Below are positions 25,841 through 33,665 of a DNA stretch of 64,000 bases, one piece after another (the stretch's first letter is position 1; every line of letters begins with the position of its first letter). Source of the stretch: Alistipes sp. (GTDB lineage: Bacteria; Bacteroidota; Bacteroidia; Bacteroidales; Rikenellaceae). The stretch is from positions 1-64,000 of the forward strand of contig JAFZEX010000021.1 of assembly GCA_017560425.1 (NCBI GenBank), in the 5' to 3' direction. The translations under genes were made by a program, and so were the position numbers. The notes under the pieces are model-generated. The model did no database searches and had not been told where the DNA came from. It worked only from the letters and a program-made list of their open reading frames with translations.

Positions 25841-27829
25841 ATGAATAGAAAACTCTTTATTCTTGCTTTGGCAGGAATCTTTGCAGTGTCGTGTGCTACC
25901 GACAATGTTGATGGCTCGGGCTCAGCAATGGTTGATGCAGCAATGCTCAAGAAGTTTGTGAACACTGCCAATGATGCTGTCAAGGGCGAGCTTATCATCT
26001 ACGTAGATGAGGCTACTGCCGAGCAGCTCGAGGGCGCTGAGGTGGCTACACGCTCAGGCGTGTCGGCATTCGACGAGGTGCTCATGGAGATTGGCGCAGA
26101 GAACCTTCAGCCGGTGTTTAACCTCAAGGTGAATGCTGAGCGTAAGCGTGAGCGTGGCATGCACCGCTGGTACACAGTGTCGATGTCGGAGGATACCGAC
26201 CTCGATGTTGCTGCTAAGGCTCTTGCTAAGCTCGATGTTGTTGAGCGTGTGCAGTTCGCTAATCGTGTTATCGCTCCTACAGCACAGCCTGTAGAGATCG
26301 AGCCTTATGCCGTTACACGTTCAGGCGAGCTTCCTTTCAACGACCCATTGCTCTCGGAGCAGTGGCACTACAACAACGATGGTACTGTTAAGTTCCCAAA
26401 TGCTAAGGCTGGTGCCGATATCAACCTCTTCCAGGCATGGGAGCTCACAACAGGTCGTCCTGATGTTGTTGTTGCGGTTGTTGATGAGGGTGTTTGCTAC
26501 GAGCACGAGGATCTTAACCCAAATATGCTTGTTAATGAGGCTGAGCGCAATGGCGAGCCAGGCGTTGATGACGACGAGAATGGCTATGTTGATGATATCT
26601 ATGGCTACAACTTCGTGAACAAGGGTGCTATTACATGGACACGTACAGGTGACTCAGGTCACGGTACTCACGTTGCTGGTACTGTTGCTGCTGTGAACAA
26701 CAACGGCAAGGGTGTTGCTGGTGTTGCTGGTGGCTCGGGCAATGGCGATGGCGTGCGTATGATCTCATGTCAGATTATCTCGGGCGGTACTGCTGCAACA
26801 ACAACAGCTACTGCTGCCGCAGTAGAGTATGCTGCTGACCGTGGCGCTTGCGTGTTGCAGAACTCATGGGGCTTCCAGGCTGGCGCTATCTCTAACGACG
26901 CTGGCTTCGAGAGTGGCACTACAGCTGTTGAGGCTGAGGCATTCAAGTACTTCATGGAGACCAAGAACCACCCAAATCTCGATGGTGGTATCATCATCTT
27001 TGCTGCGGGTAACGACGGCAAGGCTGTAGCAGGCTATCCTGCAGCTTGGAACAAGCTTATCGCAGTGTCGGCTATCGCTCCTGATGGTCTTCCAACATAC
27101 TACACCTGCTACGACCGTGGCTGCAACGTGTCGGCTCCTGGTGGCGAGTACTACGTTCAGGGCAACTACACCGTAGATAATGGTTGTGTTGTATCAACAC
27201 TCCCAGGCAACAAGTATGCTCGCATGCAGGGTACATCAATGGCATGTCCTCACGTGTCAGGTATCGCTGCGTTGGCTATCTCATATGCTGCCGACAATGG
27301 CATCGTGATGTCACTCCCTGAGCTTAAGGACATCATCGTGTCGTCAGTAACAGGCTTCGGTCAGTTCTCAGGCACTAAGACAAGCTACGAGGGTGGTGTG
27401 CTAAACCTCCCAGGCTACACCAACAAGATGGGTACAGGTCTTATCGACGCTTACCGTGTGTTGATGGCTGTTCGTGGCACAACATGTATCCCTGTGCCTC
27501 TCAACGAGAGTGTTATCATCGACATCAACAGCTATATCGGCGATGGTGGCTGCCAGGTTAAGATGCTCAAGACCGAGCTTCCAGCCGATGTTATCGAGAA
27601 GCTCGGCGTCACTAACTGCCAGTTTATGGGTAGCAAGCTTGTATTGACATGTACTAAGCCTGGCTCAGCACTCGTTACCCTGAAGTATGTTGCTGGTGGT
27701 AACACCGTGGGTGGTGGTCAGATTACCGGCGGTATGGAGGCTCAGCAGGAGTTTGCCCTTATCGTTCGCCCAGGTGTAAAGGTTGATGAGGGTACAGGCT
27801 CACCACTTAACCCAGGTGGTTGGTTGTAA
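25841..27829 (+). CDS. Subtilase (S8) family lipoprotein protease, second copy
   Basis: The start is set at ATG 25841, which gives a lipoprotein signal with Cys18 (IFAVSCATDN); a longer reading frame upstream runs through the promoter and is not real. Propeptide about 30-150; TRS site at 159-161. Triad D215 (AVVDEGV), H274 (DSGHGTHVAG), S466 (GTSMACPHVSG). The C-terminal domain shares KYVAGGNTVGGG and the final GGWL with the first copy. Sequence identity to the 23035-25083 product is high over the whole length (about half by eye). The N-terminal third differs most, as expected for a propeptide. Confidence 0.95.
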   Translation: MNRKLFILALAGIFAVSCATDNVDGSGSAMVDAAMLKKFVNTANDAVKGELIIYVDEATAEQLEGAEVATRSGVSAFDEVLMEIGAENLQPVFNLKVNAERKRERGMHRWYTVSMSEDTDLDVAAKALAKLDVVERVQFANRVIAPTAQPVEIEPYAVTRSGELPFNDPLLSEQWHYNNDGTVKFPNAKAGADINLFQAWELTTGRPDVVVAVVDEGVCYEHEDLNPNMLVNEAERNGEPGVDDDENGYVDDIYGYNFVNKGAITWTRTGDSGHGTHVAGTVAAVNNNGKGVAGVAGGSGNGDGVRMISCQIISGGTAATTTATAAAVEYAADRGACVLQNSWGFQAGAISNDAGFESGTTAVEAEAFKYFMETKNHPNLDGGIIIFAAGNDGKAVAGYPAAWNKLIAVSAIAPDGLPTYYTCYDRGCNVSAPGGEYYVQGNYTVDNGCVVSTLPGNKYARMQGTSMACPHVSGIAALAISYAADNGIVMSLPELKDIIVSSVTGFGQFSGTKTSYEGGVLNLPGYTNKMGTGLIDAYRVLMAVRGTTCIPVPLNESVIIDINSYIGDGGCQVKMLKTELPADVIEKLGVTNCQFMGSKLVLTCTKPGSALVTLKYVAGGNTVGGGQITGGMEAQQEFALIVRPGVKVDEGTGSPLNPGGWL

Positions 27830-27861
27830 TAGGTTGTGTAACGCTAAAAAAGTTTCGATAT

Positions 27862-28302
27862 ATGAAAAAGTTTTTTGCAATCTTCGCAGTTGCCCTTCTT
27901 GCTCTTGTTGGCTGTGAGCCTAATGTTGAGCCAAGGCCAGGCGATAAGTCAGCACTCCTTGGCGAGTGGCACATGGTAGAGTGGAATGGCGAGGCTCCCG
28001 AGTTCGACGTATATGTTGAGTTTAAGAGCAATGGCTTCAATATCTATCAGCAGGTATATACATTATTCTACGAGCACTTCACAGGCACTTACAGCGTAAA
28101 CGGCGACATCGTAACAGGCTCTTATGCCGATGGCACAAATTGGGCTTGTGGCTACAAGTTTATGTTTGCCGACGGCAAGCTAATGTTGCAGAGCCAGGAG
28201 GATACAAGCATCGTGAGCGTTTACGAGAAGTGCACTATCCCTCAGGCTATTAAGGACGAGGCATCGTTTACCCGTGCTTCTGAGGCTAAGCCTATCTTAT
28301 AG
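27862..28302 (+). CDS. Small lipocalin-like lipoprotein, second copy
   Basis: Start at ATG 27862 gives the lipoprotein signal MKKFFAIFAVALLALVGCEP (Cys18). The body is shared with 25117-25587: (S/A)LLGEWHMVEWNGEAPEF, YQQVYTLFYEHFTGTYSV, GYKFMFADGKLML and a C-terminal TRASEAKPIL. It lies 32 bases behind the second subtilase. Its function is unknown; a dedicated partner of the protease is inferred from the repeated pairing. Confidence 0.8.
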   Translation: MKKFFAIFAVALLALVGCEPNVEPRPGDKSALLGEWHMVEWNGEAPEFDVYVEFKSNGFNIYQQVYTLFYEHFTGTYSVNGDIVTGSYADGTNWACGYKFMFADGKLMLQSQEDTSIVSVYEKCTIPQAIKDEASFTRASEAKPIL

Positions 28303-28427
28303 TTTGTTGTGTTATTAGCGCATCTACTGCCGCTAACAGATTGTTGAAGCAATGGGCAGTGCCTCAAATACAGTCCATCGCTCCAAAATTTGCCGAGCGT
28401 TGTATCTGCACTACTCCAACAACAAAA
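28303..28427. repeat. Structured intergenic element, copy I (diverged)
   Basis: Begins right after the TAG stop. The outer stem is TTTGTTGT (28303-28310) with ACAACAAA (28419-28426). The inner hairpin around 28347-28384 keeps the 'atgggcagt...acagtccat' core of copies A and F with several mismatches. This is the most decayed of the copies with both outer arms. Confidence 0.6.
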
Positions 28428-28499
28428 TGGTATAATATGAATTCTTTGAAAATATGGGGTTGTCCAATGCTCTTGGATAGCCCCTTATTGTAAATAGTT

Positions 28500-30239
28500 A
28501 TGAAACGTCTACTTCTATTTTTTGTAGCCATTGTTGCGTGTGGCGTTGTGTCAGCACACGAGGTTACGCCCGAGTGTGCCGAGATTGTTGCTCAGCAGCT
28601 GCTCTCGGGCGATGCTACACGCTATGGCGCTGTTAGCCTCGTGTGGGACAGCTCACGCCTAAGCGATACACGTGCTACCGATGCTCCGTCGTTCTACGTC
28701 TTTGCCAAGAGCGACATGCGAGGCTTCGTCATTGTTGCGGGCGACGATGTGCTGCCTCCTGTCTTGGCTTACTCGTTTAACTACCCAGCTCCCGACTCGG
28801 GCGAGTTGCCTCCCTCTTTCGAGGCATGGCTGCGCCATGTAGATCGTGCGGTAGAGTATGCTCGCAAGCACGACTTAGAGCCACGCCCAAGCGTTGTGCG
28901 CCGTTGGAGCGAGGATTACACTCCGCACAGTGCCACGATGCTACATACTGCTCGTTGGAGCCAGCTCGAACCCTACAACCTCGAGTGCCCCATCGACGGC
29001 GATGCGCTATCCTTGACAGGCTGCACGCAGACGGCGGTGGCAATCATCATGAAGCACTATCGTTGGCCCGAGCGAGCTGTGGGTACAACCATGGCATATA
29101 CTACCCTCACGCAGGGCATCTACGTCCCTGAGCGTGACCTAAACCACGCCTACGATTGGGATAATATGCTCGAGACATATGTCGAGGGTGAGTATAACCA
29201 CACTGAGGCACAGGCTGTTGCAACGCTCATGGCTGACCTTGGACACTCGTTTATGGCAGACTATGCAGCCCTCGGCACGGGAGCAAACCCCAACACCGAG
29301 GCGTTGTACAAGAACTATGGTTATAGCCCTGCCTGCTGCATTCTCTTCCGTAGAAACTTTAGCGACAGCTATTGGACCGATATGCTCCGCCGTGAGATAG
29401 AGGCGGGAAATCCGGTGTGGTATAGCGGATTTATGGAGGACTACTCGGGTCACGCCTTTGTGCTCGACGGCATCGACGACAACAACTACTTCCACGTAAA
29501 TTGGGGCTGGGGTGGTGTCTTCGATGGCTTCTTTACGCTCGATGCCCTTATCCTCGAGGAGTATGAGTTCGACTATGGTCAGTATGCACTGCTCAACTTG
29601 GAGCCTATGCGTGGCGAGAGTTTCGAGGATTGGCTCACGCTCTACTCTACGGGCTTGGAGCTCGACGCCGAGGAGTTTGTCAAGGGTGCTCAGTTTACTA
29701 TTAACAGCATTCTTATCTCCAACATCTCGGCTCTCGAGTTTAGCGGCCGTGTGCGTGTTGCTCACTGCGACAAGGAGGGTAGGCGCAAGGCGTGGGTGTC
29801 GGAGGCTGAGGAGTTCAACCTACCTCCACAATACTACGGCAGCTGCGGCCCTATCGGCTGTAAGCTTACCGAGAGTGTCGAGGAGGGCGACCGCCTACGT
29901 GTGTTCTATGCGGCGAAGGGGAGCGACGAGTGGTTTGTTATGTATCCCTACTCCGAAAATGCCACGTGGGACTATGTCATGCGCTATGCACCCATCGGCG
30001 CTACAACATCGTTCGACTACGACAAGCTGTCGCAGGTAATCGTCGTGGACTACGACGACGATGTTAAGTCGGCACTCTACCAAGATGGCAACTATGTCGA
30101 AGATGGTGTCGAGATTGTGCGTGGTAAGCTAACTATCAACACCACACGCCTCGTCCCAGGACTGACTTATACCGTGCTCCTTGTGCGCAAGGGTGTCGAG
30201 GAGCGAACATTTACATTCACTATTAAGCCGCTTAAATAA
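28500..30239 (+). CDS. C10-family (streptopain-like) cysteine protease
   Basis: Signal peptide (about 1-19). Residues 20-130 resemble the Spi/pro-domain of C10 enzymes (FYVFAKSDMRGFVIVAGDD). The catalytic dyad is C175 (SLTGCTQTAVAIIMKH) and H318 (YSGHAFVLDG), with the Trp-rich FHVNWGWGG motif after the His. The C-terminal ~200 residues are an added beta-rich region. In Bacteroides fragilis such proteases (Bfp) are secreted and encoded with inhibitors. Here the next gene overlaps the stop codon by one base (TAATG), so translation is probably coupled. Confidence 0.93.
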   Translation: MKRLLLFFVAIVACGVVSAHEVTPECAEIVAQQLLSGDATRYGAVSLVWDSSRLSDTRATDAPSFYVFAKSDMRGFVIVAGDDVLPPVLAYSFNYPAPDSGELPPSFEAWLRHVDRAVEYARKHDLEPRPSVVRRWSEDYTPHSATMLHTARWSQLEPYNLECPIDGDALSLTGCTQTAVAIIMKHYRWPERAVGTTMAYTTLTQGIYVPERDLNHAYDWDNMLETYVEGEYNHTEAQAVATLMADLGHSFMADYAALGTGANPNTEALYKNYGYSPACCILFRRNFSDSYWTDMLRREIEAGNPVWYSGFMEDYSGHAFVLDGIDDNNYFHVNWGWGGVFDGFFTLDALILEEYEFDYGQYALLNLEPMRGESFEDWLTLYSTGLELDAEEFVKGAQFTINSILISNISALEFSGRVRVAHCDKEGRRKAWVSEAEEFNLPPQYYGSCGPIGCKLTESVEEGDRLRVFYAAKGSDEWFVMYPYSENATWDYVMRYAPIGATTSFDYDKLSQVIVVDYDDDVKSALYQDGNYVEDGVEIVRGKLTINTTRLVPGLTYTVLLVRKGVEERTFTFTIKPLK

Positions 30240-30835
30240 TGACAAAGTATATATATATCATTGCAGCCCTTTTGTTGGTTGTTGGCTGTCACAAGCCTAC
30301 ACCAGCGCCCACGCCCGAGCCCGATAGGGTAGAGTCGGCAGAGGCGAGGTATGAGCTAAGCTACGAGGCGCAGACCCTCGAGCTGAGGTTCGACACCAAC
30401 GCCGAGTATAGCTTCGAGCTAAGTGCCGATTGGATACGTCTTGAGGAGGGTAGTCGTGGCTCAGACATGAAGGGCTACACCGTGCGTTTTATGGTCGATG
30501 AGAACACCTCAAAAAAGGAGCGTGTTGCCTATATCCTCATTCTCGCTGGCGAGGCGCAGCAGACCATCACCGTTGTGCAGGGTGCTATGCCCGAGCGCAT
30601 GACCCTTAAGCTCAACCACGCCAACACCACGCTCAAGTCGCCCACATGGCGAGGTGATGCCGTTATGGGCAATATAAGCTGGGGCGATGGCGCTGAGCAG
30701 AGCTATGCGGAGGGTGCATCGCACAGCTTCGATGGCACAACGAAGATGACCACGTTCGATATGCGAGGTGCTACGGGCTTCAGAATCGAGAGCATCGATA
30801 ATATCGACAATATCGAGATAGGCATAGAGCTATAA
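30239..30835 (+). CDS. BACON-domain lipoprotein coupled to C10 protease
   Basis: Lipoprotein signal with Cys17 (LLVVGCHKPTP), a Pro-rich linker, then a BACON-like beta-sandwich (about 38-118: LELRFDTNAEYSFELSADWI ... AYILILAGEAQQTITVVQ). A second small domain of about 75 residues follows with no match I recognise. BACON domains usually bind carbohydrate or protein surfaces. Overlap with the protease gene suggests a joint function such as inhibition, anchoring or substrate binding; none is proven. Confidence 0.82.
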   Translation: MTKYIYIIAALLLVVGCHKPTPAPTPEPDRVESAEARYELSYEAQTLELRFDTNAEYSFELSADWIRLEEGSRGSDMKGYTVRFMVDENTSKKERVAYILILAGEAQQTITVVQGAMPERMTLKLNHANTTLKSPTWRGDAVMGNISWGDGAEQSYAEGASHSFDGTTKMTTFDMRGATGFRIESIDNIDNIEIGIEL

Positions 30836-30840
30836 CGAAG

Positions 30841-30873
30841 GGAGGGTGACCGCTTTGGTCACCCTCCTTGTTT
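30841..30873. terminator. Bidirectional terminator
   Basis: Perfect stem GGAGGGTGACC/GGTCACCCTCC with loop GCTTT, sitting between two convergent genes. The T-tract is short on both sides. Confidence 0.75.
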
Positions 30874-31225
30874 AGATTATATTCTCGACATACTCCAACG
30901 ACGTAGAGTTGTCGTCATAGACCGTGATGGCGATAAGGTCAAACTGAATGTTGTGCCTTATGCGGTGCATCGAGCGGTATGCCATGGCGGCACGGCGCAG
31001 CGAGCGAGTCTTCTGCTCGTCGATGCTGTCGTAAGCCGACTGCCAGCCCCCTTTACGACGTGTCTTAACCTCCACAAAGTGCAGGGTGTCGTAGTGCTCG
31101 GCAATAATATCCATCTCGTAGCGTCCAACTCTCCAGTTGCGCTCCACGATATAGTAGCCCTGCTCACGCAACCACTCGGTGGCAATATCCTCGCCACGAG
31201 CGCCAATCTCGGCTGTGCGGCTCAC
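30872..31225 (-). CDS. yraN: YraN/UPF0102 family endonuclease-fold protein
   Basis: The start is set at GTG 31225, sharing a G with the TAG stop of pepE (TAGTG). This gives 117 residues, the usual length. A longer ATG frame (from 31360) would lie inside pepE and is rejected. The family core GARGEDIATEWLREQGYYIV, RNWRVGRYEMDIIAEH and FVEVKTR shows the PD-(D/E)xK-like nuclease fold. Its biochemical role is not established. Translation is probably coupled to pepE. Confidence 0.9.
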   Translation of the reverse strand: MSRTAEIGARGEDIATEWLREQGYYIVERNWRVGRYEMDIIAEHYDTLHFVEVKTRRKGGWQSAYDSIDEQKTRSLRRAAMAYRSMHRIRHNIQFDLIAITVYDDNSTSLEYVENII

Positions 31226-31938
31226 TACTTCTGACGGTTGAGTAGGAACTCGATGTTGTCGCCTGGCTGCACCTCGTAGGTCTCGATGCCCTTCTTGAAG
31301 ATGCGCATTGGGCGTGAGCCGATAAGCTCGATGCCGTTGTCGTTGATGCGAAGCATGCAACCCTCGCGCAAGCCCACAACATAGCGGCTGCGGTTAGCCT
31401 CGATGTACTCGTTGATGCGCTGCTCACGTGTCTCGCCAGCATGACCCTCAGGGTTAGCGTCGAGGTAGTGAGGGTTGATCTGGAATGGAACAAGACCGAT
31501 AGCACGGAACGACTTAGGCTGCACGATAGGCATGTCGTTAGTGGTGCAGATAGTAGGGCAAGTAACGTTGCTACCTGCCGACCAGCCGATGTAAGGCACG
31601 CCAGCCTTCACTCTGCGGAAGATCATGTCCAACAAATCCTCCTCCTGCATCTTCTTCAAAAGTGCGAATGTGTTACCACCGCCGATGACGATAGCCTGTG
31701 CGTGGCGCACAAAGTTACGCTTGTTGAGTGCGTGGTGCACCGAACGAACCTTGATGCCTATCTCGTTGAAGCGCTCCTGAACCTTGCGCTCATACTCGTC
31801 GTAAGAGAATGTGATGGCGGCATAGGGGATAAATACCACCTCGGTGACACCCTCGAGAGTCTTTGCGATTTCAGCAATAGGGTACTTTAGGTAAGCCTCA
31901 CCTGTATTCGTAGAATTGGAAATTAACAAAAGATTCAT
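31225..31938 (-). CDS. pepE: Dipeptidase E (S51)
   Basis: Cytosolic aspartyl dipeptidase that cleaves N-terminal Asp-Xaa dipeptides. It has 237 residues, with the nucleophile S120 in YIGWSAGSN and the catalytic His in INPHYLD. GGGNTF near residue 86 is the family glycine loop. It is the first gene of a two-gene unit with yraN and divergent from acpP. Its substrates could come from the secreted proteases encoded nearby, but this is only context. Confidence 0.95.
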   Translation of the reverse strand: MNLLLISNSTNTGEAYLKYPIAEIAKTLEGVTEVVFIPYAAITFSYDEYERKVQERFNEIGIKVRSVHHALNKRNFVRHAQAIVIGGGNTFALLKKMQEEDLLDMIFRRVKAGVPYIGWSAGSNVTCPTICTTNDMPIVQPKSFRAIGLVPFQINPHYLDANPEGHAGETREQRINEYIEANRSRYVVGLREGCMLRINDNGIELIGSRPMRIFKKGIETYEVQPGDNIEFLLNRQK

Positions 31939-32009
31939 AATTACTTAAGTATTAGTTGTTTAACGGTTTTTTACAAGAAACTGTTGATAATTTTTTTGCG
32001 AAATAATGT

Positions 32010-32037
32010 CAAAGATAATAAAAAAGTGTTATTTTTG
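32010..32037. promoter_or_regulatory. Divergent -7 boxes of pepE and acpP
   Basis: Minus-strand TATCTTTG (32017-32010) faces pepE and plus-strand TATTTTTG (32030-32037) faces acpP. The boxes are 12 bases apart, so the two promoters overlap. Confidence 0.6.
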
Positions 32038-32114
32038 CATCGTCTTGGTAAAAAAAGACGTATTACAGTAGCATAATTTTTACTACTATAATGTTTAACT
32101 AAAACTTATTTATT

Positions 32115-32348
32115 ATGTCAGAAATTCAGTCAAAGGTTGTCGAGATTATCGTTGACAAGTTGGGCGTTAAGGAGACTGAGGTTGTTGCAGAGGCAAGCTT
32201 CACAGCACACCTTGGTGCAGACTCTTTGGATCAGGTAGAGCTCATCATGGAGTTCGAGAAGGCTTTCGATCTTCAGATTCCAGATGCAGATGCTGAGAAG
32301 ATTCAGACTGTAGGCGACGCTATCAGCTACATCGAGTCTCACAAGTAA
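32115..32348 (+). CDS. acpP: Acyl carrier protein
   Basis: 77 residues, the standard length. The phosphopantetheine attachment serine is S37 in [14 protein letters not shown]. It carries acyl chains in type II fatty acid synthesis and also donates them to lipid A and phospholipid enzymes. Codon use is biased as in highly expressed genes. The usual partner fabF is not next to it; rnc follows after a hairpin. Confidence 0.98.
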   Translation: MSEIQSKVVEIIVDKLGVKETEVVAEASFTAHLGADSLDQVELIMEFEKAFDLQIPDADAEKIQTVGDAISYIESHK

Positions 32349-32429
32349 TATAGCATAATCTTACAAGTGTTACGCCCCCGACACTATTGTGCGGAGCGTG
32401 CTGTTTAAGATTTAAAATTACATGTGCAT

Positions 32430-32463
32430 GGACTATGCCAAGGCTATAACCTTGGTTTAGTCC
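32430..32463 (+). terminator. Hairpin between acpP and rnc
   Basis: GGACTA-GCCAAGG pairs with CCTTGG-TTAGTCC (small bulges), followed by ATTCTTTATTCTTA. It could terminate or attenuate acpP transcripts before rnc, or be an RNase III target. The T-run is imperfect. Confidence 0.5.
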
Positions 32464-32501
32464 ATTCTTTATTCTTAACGGATAGAAACTACACTACGGC
32501 A

Positions 32502-33284
32502 ATGTTCGATTTTTTGCTACGTCCAATACGTCGTCGCTATGGCAAGGATAGAGAGTTCTATGCTGCCATTGACGATATGTTTGGCTTTATTCCAAACAAC
32601 ATCGAGCTCTACAAACTCGCCCTTATCCATAAGTCGGCATCGGTGGAGCTGGAGGATGGCAGCCACATAAATAACGAGCGCCTCGAGTTCTTGGGCGATG
32701 CCGTCATCGAGAGCATAACCTCCGACTACCTATTTATCGAGTTCCCCGACCGTGACGAGGGCTTTATGACACAGCTACGCTCGAAGATTGTGTCACGCCA
32801 GTCGCTCAATCGCATAGCCTCGGCAATAGGTCTCGACAAGCACGTTATCTCTCACGCTGCCAACAACACAACACAGAAGCATATCTATGGCGATGCCTTC
32901 GAGGCCATGATGGGTGCTATCTACCTCGACCAGGGCTACGACTTCGCCAACCGCCTGCTTATTAACGACATATACGGTCGCTATCTCTCTATCGACGAGG
33001 TGCTTAAGTCGGAGACCGACTTCAAGAGCCGACTCATAGAGTGGTGTCAGAAAAACCACTACACCATCGAGTTTCGCACCACGGGCGACAACTCGGGCTA
33101 TCACCAGGGTTTTGTCTCGACGGTATATATCGACGGCATGGCAGTAGGCTATGGCTCGGGCGACTCGAAGAAGGCTGCCGAGCAGAGTGCTGCCTACTCG
33201 GTGTCGCAGTCGCAGAAGCCACAGCTCAACGACGAGGCGAGTGCTGAGCTTTTGGATCGTATCGACCGCCTTAATTTGTCGTGA
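32502..33284 (+). CDS. rnc: Ribonuclease III
   Basis: Start chosen at ATG 32502 (MFDFLLRPIRRRYG), where family homology begins; the longer frame from 32424 runs through the hairpin. RNase III domain with signature NNERLEFLGDAVIE and second catalytic patch GDAFEAMMGAIYLD, followed by a double-stranded-RNA-binding domain with the end motif SGDSKKAAEQSAAYS. It processes rRNA precursors and structured mRNAs. Confidence 0.97.
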   Translation: MFDFLLRPIRRRYGKDREFYAAIDDMFGFIPNNIELYKLALIHKSASVELEDGSHINNERLEFLGDAVIESITSDYLFIEFPDRDEGFMTQLRSKIVSRQSLNRIASAIGLDKHVISHAANNTTQKHIYGDAFEAMMGAIYLDQGYDFANRLLINDIYGRYLSIDEVLKSETDFKSRLIEWCQKNHYTIEFRTTGDNSGYHQGFVSTVYIDGMAVGYGSGDSKKAAEQSAAYSVSQSQKPQLNDEASAELLDRIDRLNLS

Positions 33285-33285
33285 A

Positions 33286-33415
33286 TTTCTTGTGATAAGG
33301 GGTCATTCTCGGCCCATCACACAAAGAAAGACCCCTCGGGCTGTACGTTTGAGTACTATCCCGAGGGGATCTTCTTTTGTGATAGACCAAGCCTAACCCC
33401 TTCTGACAAGAAATT
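33286..33415. repeat. Structured intergenic element, copy C
   Basis: Starts one base after the rnc stop. Outer stem TTTCTTGT/ACAAGAAA (33286-33293, 33406-33413); second stem AAGGGGT/ACCCCTT; inner stem ACCCCTCGGG/CCCGAGGGGA around GTAC-GTTTGA-GTAC, extended by ATCACA/TGTGAT. Relative to copy A the outer stem differs by a paired G-to-C and C-to-G change. It is followed by 'tagtgcgctga'. Confidence 0.88.
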
Positions 33416-33665
33416 AGTGCGCTGATTTAGGTGGTAGTTAAGGAGTTTAGTGAATTTAATGAATTTAAGGAGTTTAGTGATAGTCTTTCCCTAAGTTCCT
33501 TAAATTCCCTATTTTCCCTATTTTCCCTATCGTCCCTATTCTCCCCATCTCTCCCATTCGTCGCATCTCTGCGCCGAGCCACCCAACAAAACAATTATCC
33601 CCAAATATTTTGTGCTAAGCAAAAGATTTGCTAACTTTGTTTAATTATATAGCTCGATAAAACAG
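33416..33665. repeat. Foldback tract of degenerate short repeats before L,D-transpeptidase gene
   Basis: A purine-rich run (AAGGAGTTTAGTGAATTTAA..., 33438-33482) is followed by a pyrimidine-rich run (CCCTAAGTTCCTTAAATTCC..., 33488-33555) that can pair with it. No gene is seen. The same words occur at 1-120, 1625-1670 and 40020-40060. Confidence 0.7.

Noticed and set aside
30872..31360. 162-residue version of the YraN protein
   Set aside because: Its first 45 residues lie inside pepE and lack family resemblance; the GTG at 31225 overlapping the pepE stop gives the usual length.
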